Assembly: GCF_024498175.1 (NCBI RefSeq)
Contig: NZ_CP101823.1
Coordinates: forward strand, 1,364,001 to 1,428,000
Length of the DNA: 64,000 bases
Origin: Haloplanus salinarum
GTDB lineage: Archaea > Halobacteriota > Halobacteria > Halobacteriales > Haloferacaceae
Direction: 5' to 3'
The notes beneath the pieces were generated by a model. The model had not been told where the DNA came from. It worked only from the letters and a program-made list of their open reading frames with translations, and ran no database searches. This document shows, piece after piece, positions 54,023-61,686 of this stretch (position 1 is the stretch's first letter; every line of letters begins with the position of its first letter). The position numbers and the translations under genes were made by a program.

Positions 54023-56962
54023 TTATTCAACCATCTCGGTCGAAGCGGCGACGGGCCGGTTGTGCTCTTCGAAGAGCGTCGCAAACAGTTTGCGCTGGAC
54101 GGTCCGAGCGTGCGTATAGAAGGCGGGGGGAGAGATCCCCAAGGTCGCGGCGACATCTTCACCGGTGTTCTCGCGCGGTGACTCGAAGTACCCGCTGTAG
54201 TAGGCGGTTTGGATCACCTCGAGCTGTCGCTCGGTGAGCTTGTCGAGGACCCGCGAATAGAGGTCGCGTGCAGCAGTCTGATCGAGCGTCCGTTTGGCAC
54301 GGATTTCGACGCCGGAGAACGTCTCCCGGACGAGTTGCGTGATCGTTCGGACGTCGATACTGTCCGGGATATCGACGACGAGCGTCGTCGTGGTCGGATC
54401 GGCGGTCGCTTCGCGGAACACGGCACCGTGATCGGCCAGCTCCAGGGCGAGAAACGGCTGTGTGAGCCGGAGTCGCAAAACACCGCCGTCGTCCCCGGGA
54501 CTGATCGTCTGGACGTCGTCGATAGCAACGAGCTGCGAGGCGGCTTCGACGACGTCCTCTAGCGGGGCGCCTTCGACGGTGACGAACACGTAGCTCCCCT
54601 CCGTCGATTGCTGGACCCCTCCCTGATACGAGAGCGTACATCCCGCGTCCCGCGCGAGCCGTGAGAGGACGAACGCCGGATCGTCGACGGCGAACTCGAC
54701 CCGCGTCATCGACGTCGTGAGCAGTGCGTTCTTTCGCTCGATGGCACTGAGCGCGGACGCGATCGTTTCGCCGAGTTCGGCCAGGACGGCCTCCGTCGTG
54801 TCGTCGAAGGCATCCTGGGTCGGCGCGTAGACCGTCAGCACACCGTGTGTGAGTTCGTTGTAGACGAGGGGAATGCTCAGTACGGAGAGGTAGTCACGAG
54901 CGAGCGCATCCTTGCGCCACTGGTTGTCACGGAGCCCGGCAGCGACGTTCGTCACCATCGTCACGTCGCCGGTGGCCGCGGTTTGGCCGGCCGGCTCCGC
55001 ATCCGCTCCGTCGACGGCAAACGACTGACTATCCAGATAGCCATCTTCGGCGCCAGCCCAGGCCCGTGGTTCGACGGTTTCGGTCGCCGGGTCGACCGTG
55101 CCGATCCAGGCGAACCCGAACCGGTCGTCGGCGGTCAACAGCTCACAGACCGTATGATCGATCTCCTCCCGGGTTTCGGCCTGGACGAGCGCCTGATCTA
55201 TCTCACGGATCGTCTCGTTGGTCCGATTCAGGGCGGTGAGCTGTTCGTTTTGCTGCTGGAGCGTTCGATCCTGTTCGCGAAGTTGGGACTCCCGTGTGAC
55301 GCGGTCGAGCGCGGCTTCGGCGGTTGCAGCCAGCAGATCGGCCAGCTCCCGGGTTACGTCGTCGAAGACGCCAACCCGGTTCGAGCCAGCGACGAACACG
55401 CCGTGGTTTCCCAGTGGAATGTAGGCTACACTACGAAGGTCGGTCGCCCGGTTTTCGAGCCGGTCCGATTCGTGGACATCGTCGAAGAATAACACTTCGT
55501 CCTCGACGAAACTGTAACTCGGAAGCGTTTCCCCGTCGGCAGGGACGGTCGGAAGCGGTCCGTTGAGTTCCCTCATCGTGGCCGAGTGTGCCGTCGGCCG
55601 GAGGTCGTTGGCATCGGCATCGAAGAGATAGACGGCACTCGCATCCAGATCGAGGACACCGGACGTGTCGTCGACGACATGTTGGGCGATCTCCGGATGG
55701 GTTTCAGCGTACAGGAAATCTCGGGCCGTCTCTTGGAGGGTCGCGAGCGCCTCTTCGCGTTGCTTGCGTTTCGTGATATCCCGGCAGCTAAACAGGAGCG
55801 TCCCGTCTTGAATCGAGACTTCGCGAACGTTGACTAGGAGCGTGTGCTCGCGACCCGCCTTGTCCGTCGCGGTCGTCTCGATGTTCTTGAGAACGCCATC
55901 CGTCGCGAGTTCGTCACGGTCGAAGAGGTCAGCTCCAAGGAGGTCGTCGATCGTCCCCTGTTCGTGAATTTCGTCGGCCGTGTAGCCGAAGATGAAGTGA
56001 ACGTTGGGACAGACGTAGGTGTACTCGCCGTCCTCGTTCGTGATGAGAACCGTATCGGTCATATTGTTCAGCGTCACACGATGGAGCTCCTCCGATCGAC
56101 GGAGGTCGCGTTCGAGGTCGACACGTTCGGTGATATCGACGCCTTCGACGACGATCGAAACGAGCGCTCCACATTCGTTCTCGACCGGGCGCACGGAGAG
56201 GTCGACGACGCGTGGGTCTGCGAGGTGTGGCGGCTGTGCGACGACCGCATTGCCGAATCTGCCATCGCGTGCGTTCGCCACCATCTGTTGGACGTCCGGG
56301 TTCGTTGCATCGGGCGCGGCCCACCACGGAAGCGTCCCGAAGGGTTCGCCAACGATCGATTCGACGTCTGCATCGATCATCTCCCGGGCTGTCTCGTTCA
56401 CGCGAACGAGTGCGCCCTCCGGATCGAGAACCCACGTCGCTGTCCGCGAATCGTCGAATATCGCGTCGAACTGCCTGGCCCGCTCCCGTTGGGTGGCCGA
56501 CCGCCGAGCGGAGCGGATGGCGCGCTCAGTTCGGTCGACGAGTTCGTCGATCATCCCCTCGACCGGTTCCGTGAGTGCGATATAATCGGTGACACCGGCT
56601 TCGATGGCCTCGCCCGCGATGGTCTCACTCCCGGCAGCGGTACCGAGTAGGACCGGTAGCGCGGTCGTTTCCTCGCGAACCGCCCGAAGGAGATCGAGGC
56701 CGGTCGAACCCTCGAGCGCGTACTCGGTGACGAGACAGTCCGTGGTCCCCTCTCGGACGATGTCGAGCGCCTCCGTCTCGGTCCCGACGGTATACACGGT
56801 CGCTTGCGTCCGTGTCTCGAGCCTGGCGGCGAATCGCCCGAGCCAGTCGTCCGATCCGACGAGCAACACCGTCGACGAATCGACGACGGCCGAGGAAGCG
56901 CCCATCATTCGACGACACGGAGACGGCGAGTGGTTCGCTGGGTGTCGGTTCGAGTTCGCCAC
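54023..56962 (-). CDS. PAS/GAF sensor with bacterio-opsin-activator HTH-10 domain
   Basis: 979 residues. N-terminal receiver-like domain (about 30-150: VLLVGSDDWLGRFAARL, CLVTEYALEGSTGLDLLRAV, with the acceptor Asp replaced by Glu in this alignment), two PAS domains (about 165-280 and 290-410), two GAF domains (about 420-560 and 590-745), a BAT-type domain and the C-terminal HTH-10 (KLTERQLEVIQTAYYSGYFE, DVAATLGISPPAFYTHART). It is a one-component regulator of the BAT type, likely sensing a small ligand, redox or light-linked signal. A start at 56908 is also possible. TTTTATGG near 57016 is the likely TATA box. Confidence 0.93.
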   Translation of the reverse strand: MANSNRHPANHSPSPCRRMMGASSAVVDSSTVLLVGSDDWLGRFAARLETRTQATVYTVGTETEALDIVREGTTDCLVTEYALEGSTGLDLLRAVREETTALPVLLGTAAGSETIAGEAIEAGVTDYIALTEPVEGMIDELVDRTERAIRSARRSATQRERARQFDAIFDDSRTATWVLDPEGALVRVNETAREMIDADVESIVGEPFGTLPWWAAPDATNPDVQQMVANARDGRFGNAVVAQPPHLADPRVVDLSVRPVENECGALVSIVVEGVDITERVDLERDLRRSEELHRVTLNNMTDTVLITNEDGEYTYVCPNVHFIFGYTADEIHEQGTIDDLLGADLFDRDELATDGVLKNIETTATDKAGREHTLLVNVREVSIQDGTLLFSCRDITKRKQREEALATLQETARDFLYAETHPEIAQHVVDDTSGVLDLDASAVYLFDADANDLRPTAHSATMRELNGPLPTVPADGETLPSYSFVEDEVLFFDDVHESDRLENRATDLRSVAYIPLGNHGVFVAGSNRVGVFDDVTRELADLLAATAEAALDRVTRESQLREQDRTLQQQNEQLTALNRTNETIREIDQALVQAETREEIDHTVCELLTADDRFGFAWIGTVDPATETVEPRAWAGAEDGYLDSQSFAVDGADAEPAGQTAATGDVTMVTNVAAGLRDNQWRKDALARDYLSVLSIPLVYNELTHGVLTVYAPTQDAFDDTTEAVLAELGETIASALSAIERKNALLTTSMTRVEFAVDDPAFVLSRLARDAGCTLSYQGGVQQSTEGSYVFVTVEGAPLEDVVEAASQLVAIDDVQTISPGDDGGVLRLRLTQPFLALELADHGAVFREATADPTTTTLVVDIPDSIDVRTITQLVRETFSGVEIRAKRTLDQTAARDLYSRVLDKLTERQLEVIQTAYYSGYFESPRENTGEDVAATLGISPPAFYTHARTVQRKLFATLFEEHNRPVAASTEMVE

Positions 56963-57286
56963 CGGTGCTGCCGGTGGCCCGCCGCGGAATACCGATGCAT
57001 AGGTTGTTTACCATAAAACCATCTCGGTACAAAGAGGTTTGCCACCGAATCCCCGGACGTGTGCGGGGCGGTATGTGAGGGGTGGATGGAGTATTCGGGA
57101 CTCGTGACGGTCGAGTGTCATCCCGGCGGGGTCGGGTGCGTACGATCTTCGTCGCGCTCGAGCGACGGGACGGTGACTCCGGGAGCGTGGCCGGACTCGA
57201 CCAACCGGACTATTCGACGACCGTACGACGATTCGATGGCTGGACGCGAACGGCCTTTACTACCGCCTGTCTCCGGTCGATCACGA
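56963..57286. other. 324-bp divergent intergenic region
   Basis: No gene seen. It carries the promoter of the BAT-like regulator (TTTTATGG near 57016 on the minus strand) and presumably that of the acidic secreted protein to the right. A target site for the regulator may lie here but none is obvious. Confidence 0.55.
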
Positions 57287-57697
57287 ATGCGTCTTCCCGT
57301 TCCGAACGACCGACTCGTCGCGTTCACCCTCGTCGGCGCACTGCTAACCACGCTCGTCGCTGGGGGACTCGCGTTCCCTGGCCTCGGGCTCGGACAGCCG
57401 TCCGAGCCGGTCGGCGACGACACGAGCGGATCACCACAGGCCGGTGCCGACGCTCCCACACCCAATCAGGGCTTTACGCCCGCTGTGCGGACACAGTCAG
57501 GGGACGTCGAGGACCACGAGAGCGAAGAGCACGAAGAGGAGGAGCACGAAGGCGAGGAGTACGAAGAGGATGAGCACGAAGAGGATGAGCACGAAGAGGA
57601 TGAGCACGAAGGCGAGGAGTACGAAGGCGAGGAGTACGAAGGCGGGGAGTACGGAGACGACGAAGAAGACGACGACGAAAAAGACGAGGCGGGGTGA
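57287..57697 (+). CDS. Secreted or anchored acidic repeat protein, 136 residues
   Basis: An N-terminal hydrophobic segment LVAFTLVGALLTTLVAGGLA after RLPVPNDR is a signal peptide or anchor. After a Pro/Gly linker, the last about 60 residues are built of EDEHE and GEEYE units, encoded by a 15-bp repeat (GAGGATGAGCACGAA and GGCGAGGAGTACGAA). Such a tail may bind cations or a haem/flavin partner at the surface. The ApbE gene begins one base after the stop, so it heads a probable ApbE operon. No domain was recognised. Confidence 0.7.
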   Translation: MRLPVPNDRLVAFTLVGALLTTLVAGGLAFPGLGLGQPSEPVGDDTSGSPQAGADAPTPNQGFTPAVRTQSGDVEDHESEEHEEEEHEGEEYEEDEHEEDEHEEDEHEGEEYEGEEYEGGEYGDDEEDDDEKDEAG

Positions 57698-58573
57698 GTG
57701 CGGATAATGGCGACGCTCGAAACAGCGTACGAACGAGTAGGAGCCACGCACCGTGAGTTCCGGAGTTGTGACACGTCGTTTCGCGTCGACGTGAAGGGGG
57801 TTCGCGCCGCCGCTGCGGCGGACGCCGCCCGGCGCACTGTCACGGCGCTCGAACACCAGTTGAACGCGTTCGACGCCGACAGCGCAGTCTGTCGACTCAA
57901 CAGCCACGGAGCAGTCGAGAACGAACACGTCGCTCGCCTCGTGCATCGGGGGCTCGAATACTACGACCGAACCGATCACGTCTTCGACATTCACCAGGGT
58001 CGCGTCGAGCAGTCCCTCAAGGCGTATCTACGAGGCGACGACGACACCGTCCCGGAAACGTTCGATACCGGGACGGTCAGTATCAGCGGCCACCACGTCA
58101 GCACCGACGTCCCCCTCGATCTCAACGGGCTCGCCAAGGGCTACATCGTGGATCGAGCGGCGGAGACGCTCGCCGGACTCGGCCGACGTGGGTTCGTCAG
58201 CGGCGGTGGCGATATGTCGCCCCCAGTCGGACCGGTCGCCGTCGAAAGTCCATACGGCGACGCGAAGCCGCTCAAGACCCTCGAGACGGAGTGGGCCGTT
58301 GCCACCTCCGGAACCTATCGTCGCGAGCGTGCCGGCACCGACCACATCTACGATCCCGCGACCGGACGGCTCGGTTCCCGACACGAATCGGTGACCGTCC
58401 TCGCCGAACGGGACTGTATGGAAGCGGACGCACTCGCGACGACGCTCGCCGCACTCCCGCTCGACGAGGCCAACGCACTCGCCGACGACTGGGATGGACT
58501 CGAGGCGCTCATCGTTCACGACGGGGTTTTCCACACGACCGACGGCTTCGACATCCATGTCCTGGACACGTAA
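57698..58573 (+). CDS. apbE: ApbE family FAD:protein FMN transferase
   Basis: 288-291 residues. Recognisable elements are HQLNAFDADSAVCRLN, DIHQGRVEQSLKAYL, LDLNGLAKGYIVDRAAE, AVATSGTYRRER and HIYDPATGR. It transfers FMN from FAD to a threonine or serine of a partner protein. No signal peptide is seen, unlike most secreted ApbE proteins, so it may work in the cytoplasm or rely on its partner. The GTG at 57698 and ATG at 57707 are both possible starts. It overlaps the next gene by 17 bp. Confidence 0.9.
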   Translation: MRIMATLETAYERVGATHREFRSCDTSFRVDVKGVRAAAAADAARRTVTALEHQLNAFDADSAVCRLNSHGAVENEHVARLVHRGLEYYDRTDHVFDIHQGRVEQSLKAYLRGDDDTVPETFDTGTVSISGHHVSTDVPLDLNGLAKGYIVDRAAETLAGLGRRGFVSGGGDMSPPVGPVAVESPYGDAKPLKTLETEWAVATSGTYRRERAGTDHIYDPATGRLGSRHESVTVLAERDCMEADALATTLAALPLDEANALADDWDGLEALIVHDGVFHTTDGFDIHVLDT

Positions 58574-58844
58574 ACAACGCATCACGGTCGCCGCACTCCT
58601 CGTGTTGCTCGTCTCCGTTCCCGTGCTCTGGCAGATCGGGGACGTCCGGGCGACAGGGGCGACCGAACAGAAACAGGCAACGCTCGTCGACCGGACGGTC
58701 GCGACGCGTCAGGCGCCCGACGACTACGACGGGGACGGCATCCCCGACGCCCGGGACCGGTGTCCGACGCGGCCCGAAACGGACAACGGCTTTCAGGACG
58801 CGGACGGCTGTCCGGACGTCGTCGCGACGACGGGGGCCTCCTGA
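58557..58844 (+). CDS. Membrane-anchored protein with thrombospondin type 3-like calcium repeat
   Basis: 95 residues. A basic start SWTRKQR leads into one membrane segment ITVAALLVLLVSVPVLW; the outside part ends in DDYDGDGIPDARDRCPTRPE and DNGFQDADGCPD, an Asp-rich calcium-binding repeat with a cysteine pair. The segment ATGATEQ just after the membrane has the TGAT core seen in some flavinylated proteins, though this is weak. It overlaps the ApbE gene by 17 bp and the following membrane gene by one base (TGATG). Confidence 0.75.
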   Translation: MSWTRKQRITVAALLVLLVSVPVLWQIGDVRATGATEQKQATLVDRTVATRQAPDDYDGDGIPDARDRCPTRPETDNGFQDADGCPDVVATTGAS

Positions 58845-59389
58845 TGTCCGAACTCGTCTGGCTCCTCGACCGCGGCGCTGCCCTGATCGCGTATCCGGCG
58901 CTGTATCTCGCGGTGCTCACCGGGATCCTCTACAGTATCGAACCGTTCGGGATTCTTCAGCGAGCGTCCCAACGCGTTCACGTCGAACTCTCGGTGTTTG
59001 CGATGCTCGTCACCCTCCTCCACGCCGGCGTGGGACTCCTCGACACCTTGTTCATCGTCACCGGGCAGGCTCCGGCGCCGGCGTACCCGCTGTCGTACTT
59101 CCTCGGAGGGGTGGCCGTCGGCGTCGGAGCACTCCTACTGCTCGTCGTCGCCGTTCGTGGATTCACGGAGGCGACGCGGTTCGACCAGCCGTGGGGACCC
59201 CGAGTCGTTCACGCGTTCGCCTACGGCGGGTTCGTGTTCGCTACGGTTCATGCGGCCGCCGTCGGCACCGACCTGGCGGGTCTCGTCGTCCCGCTCCTCG
59301 GGCCGACGATCATGTTTCTCGTGTACGTGCTCCTGTTGCGGCTGGTCGTGCTCCGTGGAACGGTCACGGTCGGGCGGTCCGCTCAGTAA
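58844..59389 (+). CDS. Ferric-reductase-like bis-heme membrane protein
   Basis: 181 residues with five membrane segments. Histidines occur in pairs 13-14 residues apart in two helices: H46 and H60 (VHVELSVFAMLVTLLH) and H123 and H136 (VHAFAYGGFVFATVH). That spacing is the sign of two stacked hemes in the ferric reductase/MsrQ group. With ApbE, the calcium-repeat protein and the acidic protein, it would carry electrons across the membrane to a flavinylated partner. No separate flavin domain is fused to it. Confidence 0.8.
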   Translation: MSELVWLLDRGAALIAYPALYLAVLTGILYSIEPFGILQRASQRVHVELSVFAMLVTLLHAGVGLLDTLFIVTGQAPAPAYPLSYFLGGVAVGVGALLLLVVAVRGFTEATRFDQPWGPRVVHAFAYGGFVFATVHAAAVGTDLAGLVVPLLGPTIMFLVYVLLLRLVVLRGTVTVGRSAQ

Positions 59390-59904
59390 CCCTCCCAGAG
59401 ATCCAACAGCCGGTCGACGACGCGGTCCGTGAACGACTGCCGGTGTATCGTGTAGAGGTACGTGACGCGGTCCGCATCGATGACTTCGTAGATGACGCAC
59501 CGACCGTCCCGCTCTTTCGTGACGAGCCCGGCATCGAAGAGCTTCGACAGATGCCACGAGACGGTCGACCGGGCTTTGTCCAGCCGCTCGCTCAGTTCGC
59601 TCGTCGTGAGCGGCCCGTCCGCGAGGAGATGGGCGAGGATCCGACGGCTGTACTCGCGCCGGAGGGCGTTCATTACGGTCCGGTCGGCCTCGTCGAACTC
59701 GGCGGCCGGGTAGTAGCGGGTGTACTGGCCGTCGTCGGACACCTCTACGAGCCCTTCGTCGACGAGCCACCGGAGCTGGTACTGGAGCGTCCCCTGCGCG
59801 TACTCGAGTTCGTCGAGGAGCCGGCGGAAGTGAACACCCGGATTGTTGGCGACGTACTGGTAGATCGCCCGGCGGGACGCCAGCTCCAGATCAGGCTCCG
59901 ACAT
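59383..59904 (-). CDS. Double winged-helix transcriptional regulator
   Basis: 173 residues with two wHTH domains: GVHFRRLLDELEYAQGTLQY with LVDEGLVEVSDDGQYTRYY, and GPLTTSELSERLDKARSTVS with LFDAGLVTKERDGRCVIYEV. This double winged-helix form is common in haloarchaea next to membrane or redox genes. Its stop overlaps the stop of the bis-heme protein gene by 7 bp. It probably regulates the cassette or the DUF7521 protein upstream; no ligand site is evident. Confidence 0.85.
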   Translation of the reverse strand: MSEPDLELASRRAIYQYVANNPGVHFRRLLDELEYAQGTLQYQLRWLVDEGLVEVSDDGQYTRYYPAAEFDEADRTVMNALRREYSRRILAHLLADGPLTTSELSERLDKARSTVSWHLSKLFDAGLVTKERDGRCVIYEVIDADRVTYLYTIHRQSFTDRVVDRLLDLWEGY

Positions 59905-59907
59905 CGC

Positions 59908-60213
59908 TCACCGTTTGCCGAGGGCGACGAAGAACGTCAGCAGGCCGCCTAGTATGAGTAGCGCACTGGCGTGTTCGAGCAGTTCGAGGGTCGCGTAGGG
60001 GAAGTACGGGAGCAGGAGGTATTCGAGGAACACGACGAGCCCGTAGAGGCCGAAGAGGCCGTACCCCACTGCAACGATCCGCATTCGCGGGTCACGTTCG
60101 CGGCGCCACGCGCGATAGCTGACCGCGCCGAGGGCAGCCGCAACCAGGAAGACGCCGAGGCTGACGTACTGTTCGAGAAGCCGGGCGAGCTCGAGGAGTT
60201 GTGCCGATTGCAT
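59908..60213 (-). CDS. DUF7521-like small membrane protein
   Basis: 101 residues with three membrane segments (YVSLGVFLVAAALGAVSY, IVAVGYGLFGLYGLVVFLEY and ALLILGGLLTFFVALGKR). It is followed after 3 bases by the double winged-helix regulator on the same strand, a pairing common in haloarchaea. The start at 60213 is preferred over 60309 because the upstream part is basic and noncoding-like. Function unknown. Confidence 0.75.
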   Translation of the reverse strand: MQSAQLLELARLLEQYVSLGVFLVAAALGAVSYRAWRRERDPRMRIVAVGYGLFGLYGLVVFLEYLLLPYFPYATLELLEHASALLILGGLLTFFVALGKR

Positions 60214-60366
60214 GGAGTTCCCACCGGACCGGCGGACACGATGTCGTGGTCCCGTTCCCTGAGTCGGGAAGAGCGGGGAAAACGGTTGGCGTCCGATCGT
60301 CGAATCCACGTCCCTTCGGTCGGTTTCCGCCGGATGGATCGCCAGGGGGCAGTAGTTGGTGAGTTC

Positions 60367-60799
60367 TCAGCGTCGGTGCGAACGGACGAACGCACGCCGC
60401 AGGATAGTCAGGAGGACGTACGTCTCGTATTTCTGGGTCCGGCAGTGCTCACAGGGTTGCATGTCCGCGACGACCCCCTCGATCGCATCGTCGTACTCGT
60501 CCGTGAGCGTGGTGAGTGCGTCCGTGATCCGGGGCTGGATAGCGTCGGTCATCTCCTCGACGGCGGCGTCGGCCGAATCGGGGAGCGAGTACGAGAGGAC
60601 GATCGTGTTCGCGTGGTAGTACTTCGTGGTGCCACCGCGCCCTTCCTCGAAGCGAACGACGTCGACGAGGCCAGCGTCCCGGAGCTCGTTGATGTGATGG
60701 CGGACCGTGTTCTCCGTCCGGTCGACGCCGCGGTCCTCGAGGCGCCCGTGGACCTCGGTCGCCGTCAGGGCCTCCTCGGATAGAATGTCGAGGAGTTCA
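60367..60799 (-). pseudogene. Winged-helix (ArsR-like) regulator truncated at the island edge
   Basis: The frame reads LELLDILSEEALTATEVHGR, then ENTVRHHINELRDAGLVDVV, GGTTKYYHANTIVLSYSL and a C-terminal CEHCRTQKYETY cysteine pair. The family normally has more residues before LLDILSEE, but here the upstream sequence is antisense to the zinc-ribbon 3' fragment, so the start has been lost or replaced. An in-frame extension to 60990 exists and may still allow expression. The break lies in the 13-bp repeat. Confidence 0.6.
60787..60799 (+). repeat. 13-bp direct repeat, right copy (island boundary)
   Basis: GTCGAGGAGTTCA, identical to 26092-26104. It is at once the start of the zinc-ribbon 3' fragment (reading right) and codons ELLD of the truncated regulator (reading left). 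Confidence 0.6.
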
Positions 60800-60936
60800 A
60801 GCGGACGGCGACGAACGCGGCGAGTCGTACCGAGAGGTACCGGTGTTCCGAGCGTGACGAGCCGTTCGACAGCGAACACGAGCACTGCCCGGCGTGTGGG
60901 GAACCGACGGTCGAGTCGACGGGGCCGAAGGAGTAG
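60787..60936 (+). pseudogene. 3' fragment of the split zinc-ribbon gene
   Basis: In frame with the 5' fragment at 26062 it reads VEEFKRTATNAASRTERYRC, SERDEPFDSEHEHCPACGEP, TVESTGPKE and stops at 60936. The zinc ribbon has CPAC at the end, but the first knuckle is CSER, one base from CSEC, so zinc binding is probably lost. It was not listed among long frames because it has no start of its own. The joined gene would lie between the MocA-like gene and the replication origin. Confidence 0.75.
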
Positions 60937-61686
60937 TTGCCCGCCTCCAACGACGTGATACGGCGGACGAACGGAACGGGGACCGTCCACGAGACACCGC
61001 TATCGATGTGTATCCGTGCGGGAAGCCGAGACGCGGGGGGAGTCGATACGGAGCGTCACGATATCGATCGGAGACGACGATGTGGGGACACACCCCTCTA
61101 TCGATGTGTTCGATGCTCCGAAGGGGGAGGGGGGAGCGGACGATCGACGCGTCGGCGAGCACGGAGAGACGTCGTCAAACACGGGATATCACGAAGTAGA
61201 GACGCCAGACCGCCGAAGACGACTCCGACGATCCCGGTCGGATTCTCCTTCTTCTTCTAGCTTTCTAGAACGAACACTCACACACCCCTCTATCGATGTG
61301 TTCGATGTGTTCCGACCCGCCGTGTTCTGCTCTCGTCGTCCCGTCCGGACGTGTGCGTGATCCGCTGTCTCCGATCCCACCGATTTCGACTGTCTGAAGC
61401 TTCGAAACGGTTGTCCGTGCTCGATGCCAACGCGCCCCTCCGGTTTCTCCGTTCGTATTCCCCTCCCCTCGATGTCCGGAACACATCGATAGAGGGGTGT
61501 GTCTCCAACGGGGGACCGAACACGGCGCCGGACACTGCGCCAAACACTTCGTCGCTCGCTACCCTGGTAGGACGCTATTCACGATCTGAATCTCCGTATC
61601 TCCGACTTTGGGCGACTAACTCGACGGATCACACTTCGATAGAGGTGGGAGAACTTTTTTTAATGCCGGGCGGTCTGTTGTCCGGC
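60937..61686. other. Replication origin, left part
   Basis: No protein gene recognised. It contains five copies of the 20-bp origin repeat (60994-61011, 61090-61109, 61282-61301 on the plus strand; 61481-61500 and 61631-61650 on the minus strand) and the leaderless promoter TTTTTTTAA at 61655-61662 of the orc1/cdc6 gene. Repeats 3 and 4 face each other, the layout expected around an unwinding site. Confidence 0.75.
60994..61650. repeat. Origin recognition repeats, left array (5 copies)
   Basis: Consensus ACACCCCTCTATCGATGTGT. The copy at 60994 has ACACCGC in place of the C-run, those at 61090, 61282 and 61481 (reverse) are full matches, and that at 61631 (reverse) is degenerate (ACACTTCGATAGAGGTGGGA). 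Such repeats bind the Orc1/Cdc6 protein encoded beside them. Confidence 0.85.

Larger units (their letters stand above)
26105..60786. mobile_element. Putative 34.7-kb genomic island inserted in a zinc-ribbon gene
   Basis: Everything between the two zinc-ribbon halves. It is bounded by the 13-bp direct repeats at 26092-26104 and 60787-60799. Cargo includes a decayed insertion sequence, an IclR regulator, a sugar ABC transporter, sugar-acid enzymes with a RuBisCO-like protein, a thermosome paralogue, glutamate dehydrogenase, a BAT-like regulator and an ApbE cassette. No integrase gene was recognised inside, so the mechanism is open: loss of the integrase, a recombinase acting from elsewhere, or recombination at microhomology. 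It ends next to the replication origin. Confidence 0.55.
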
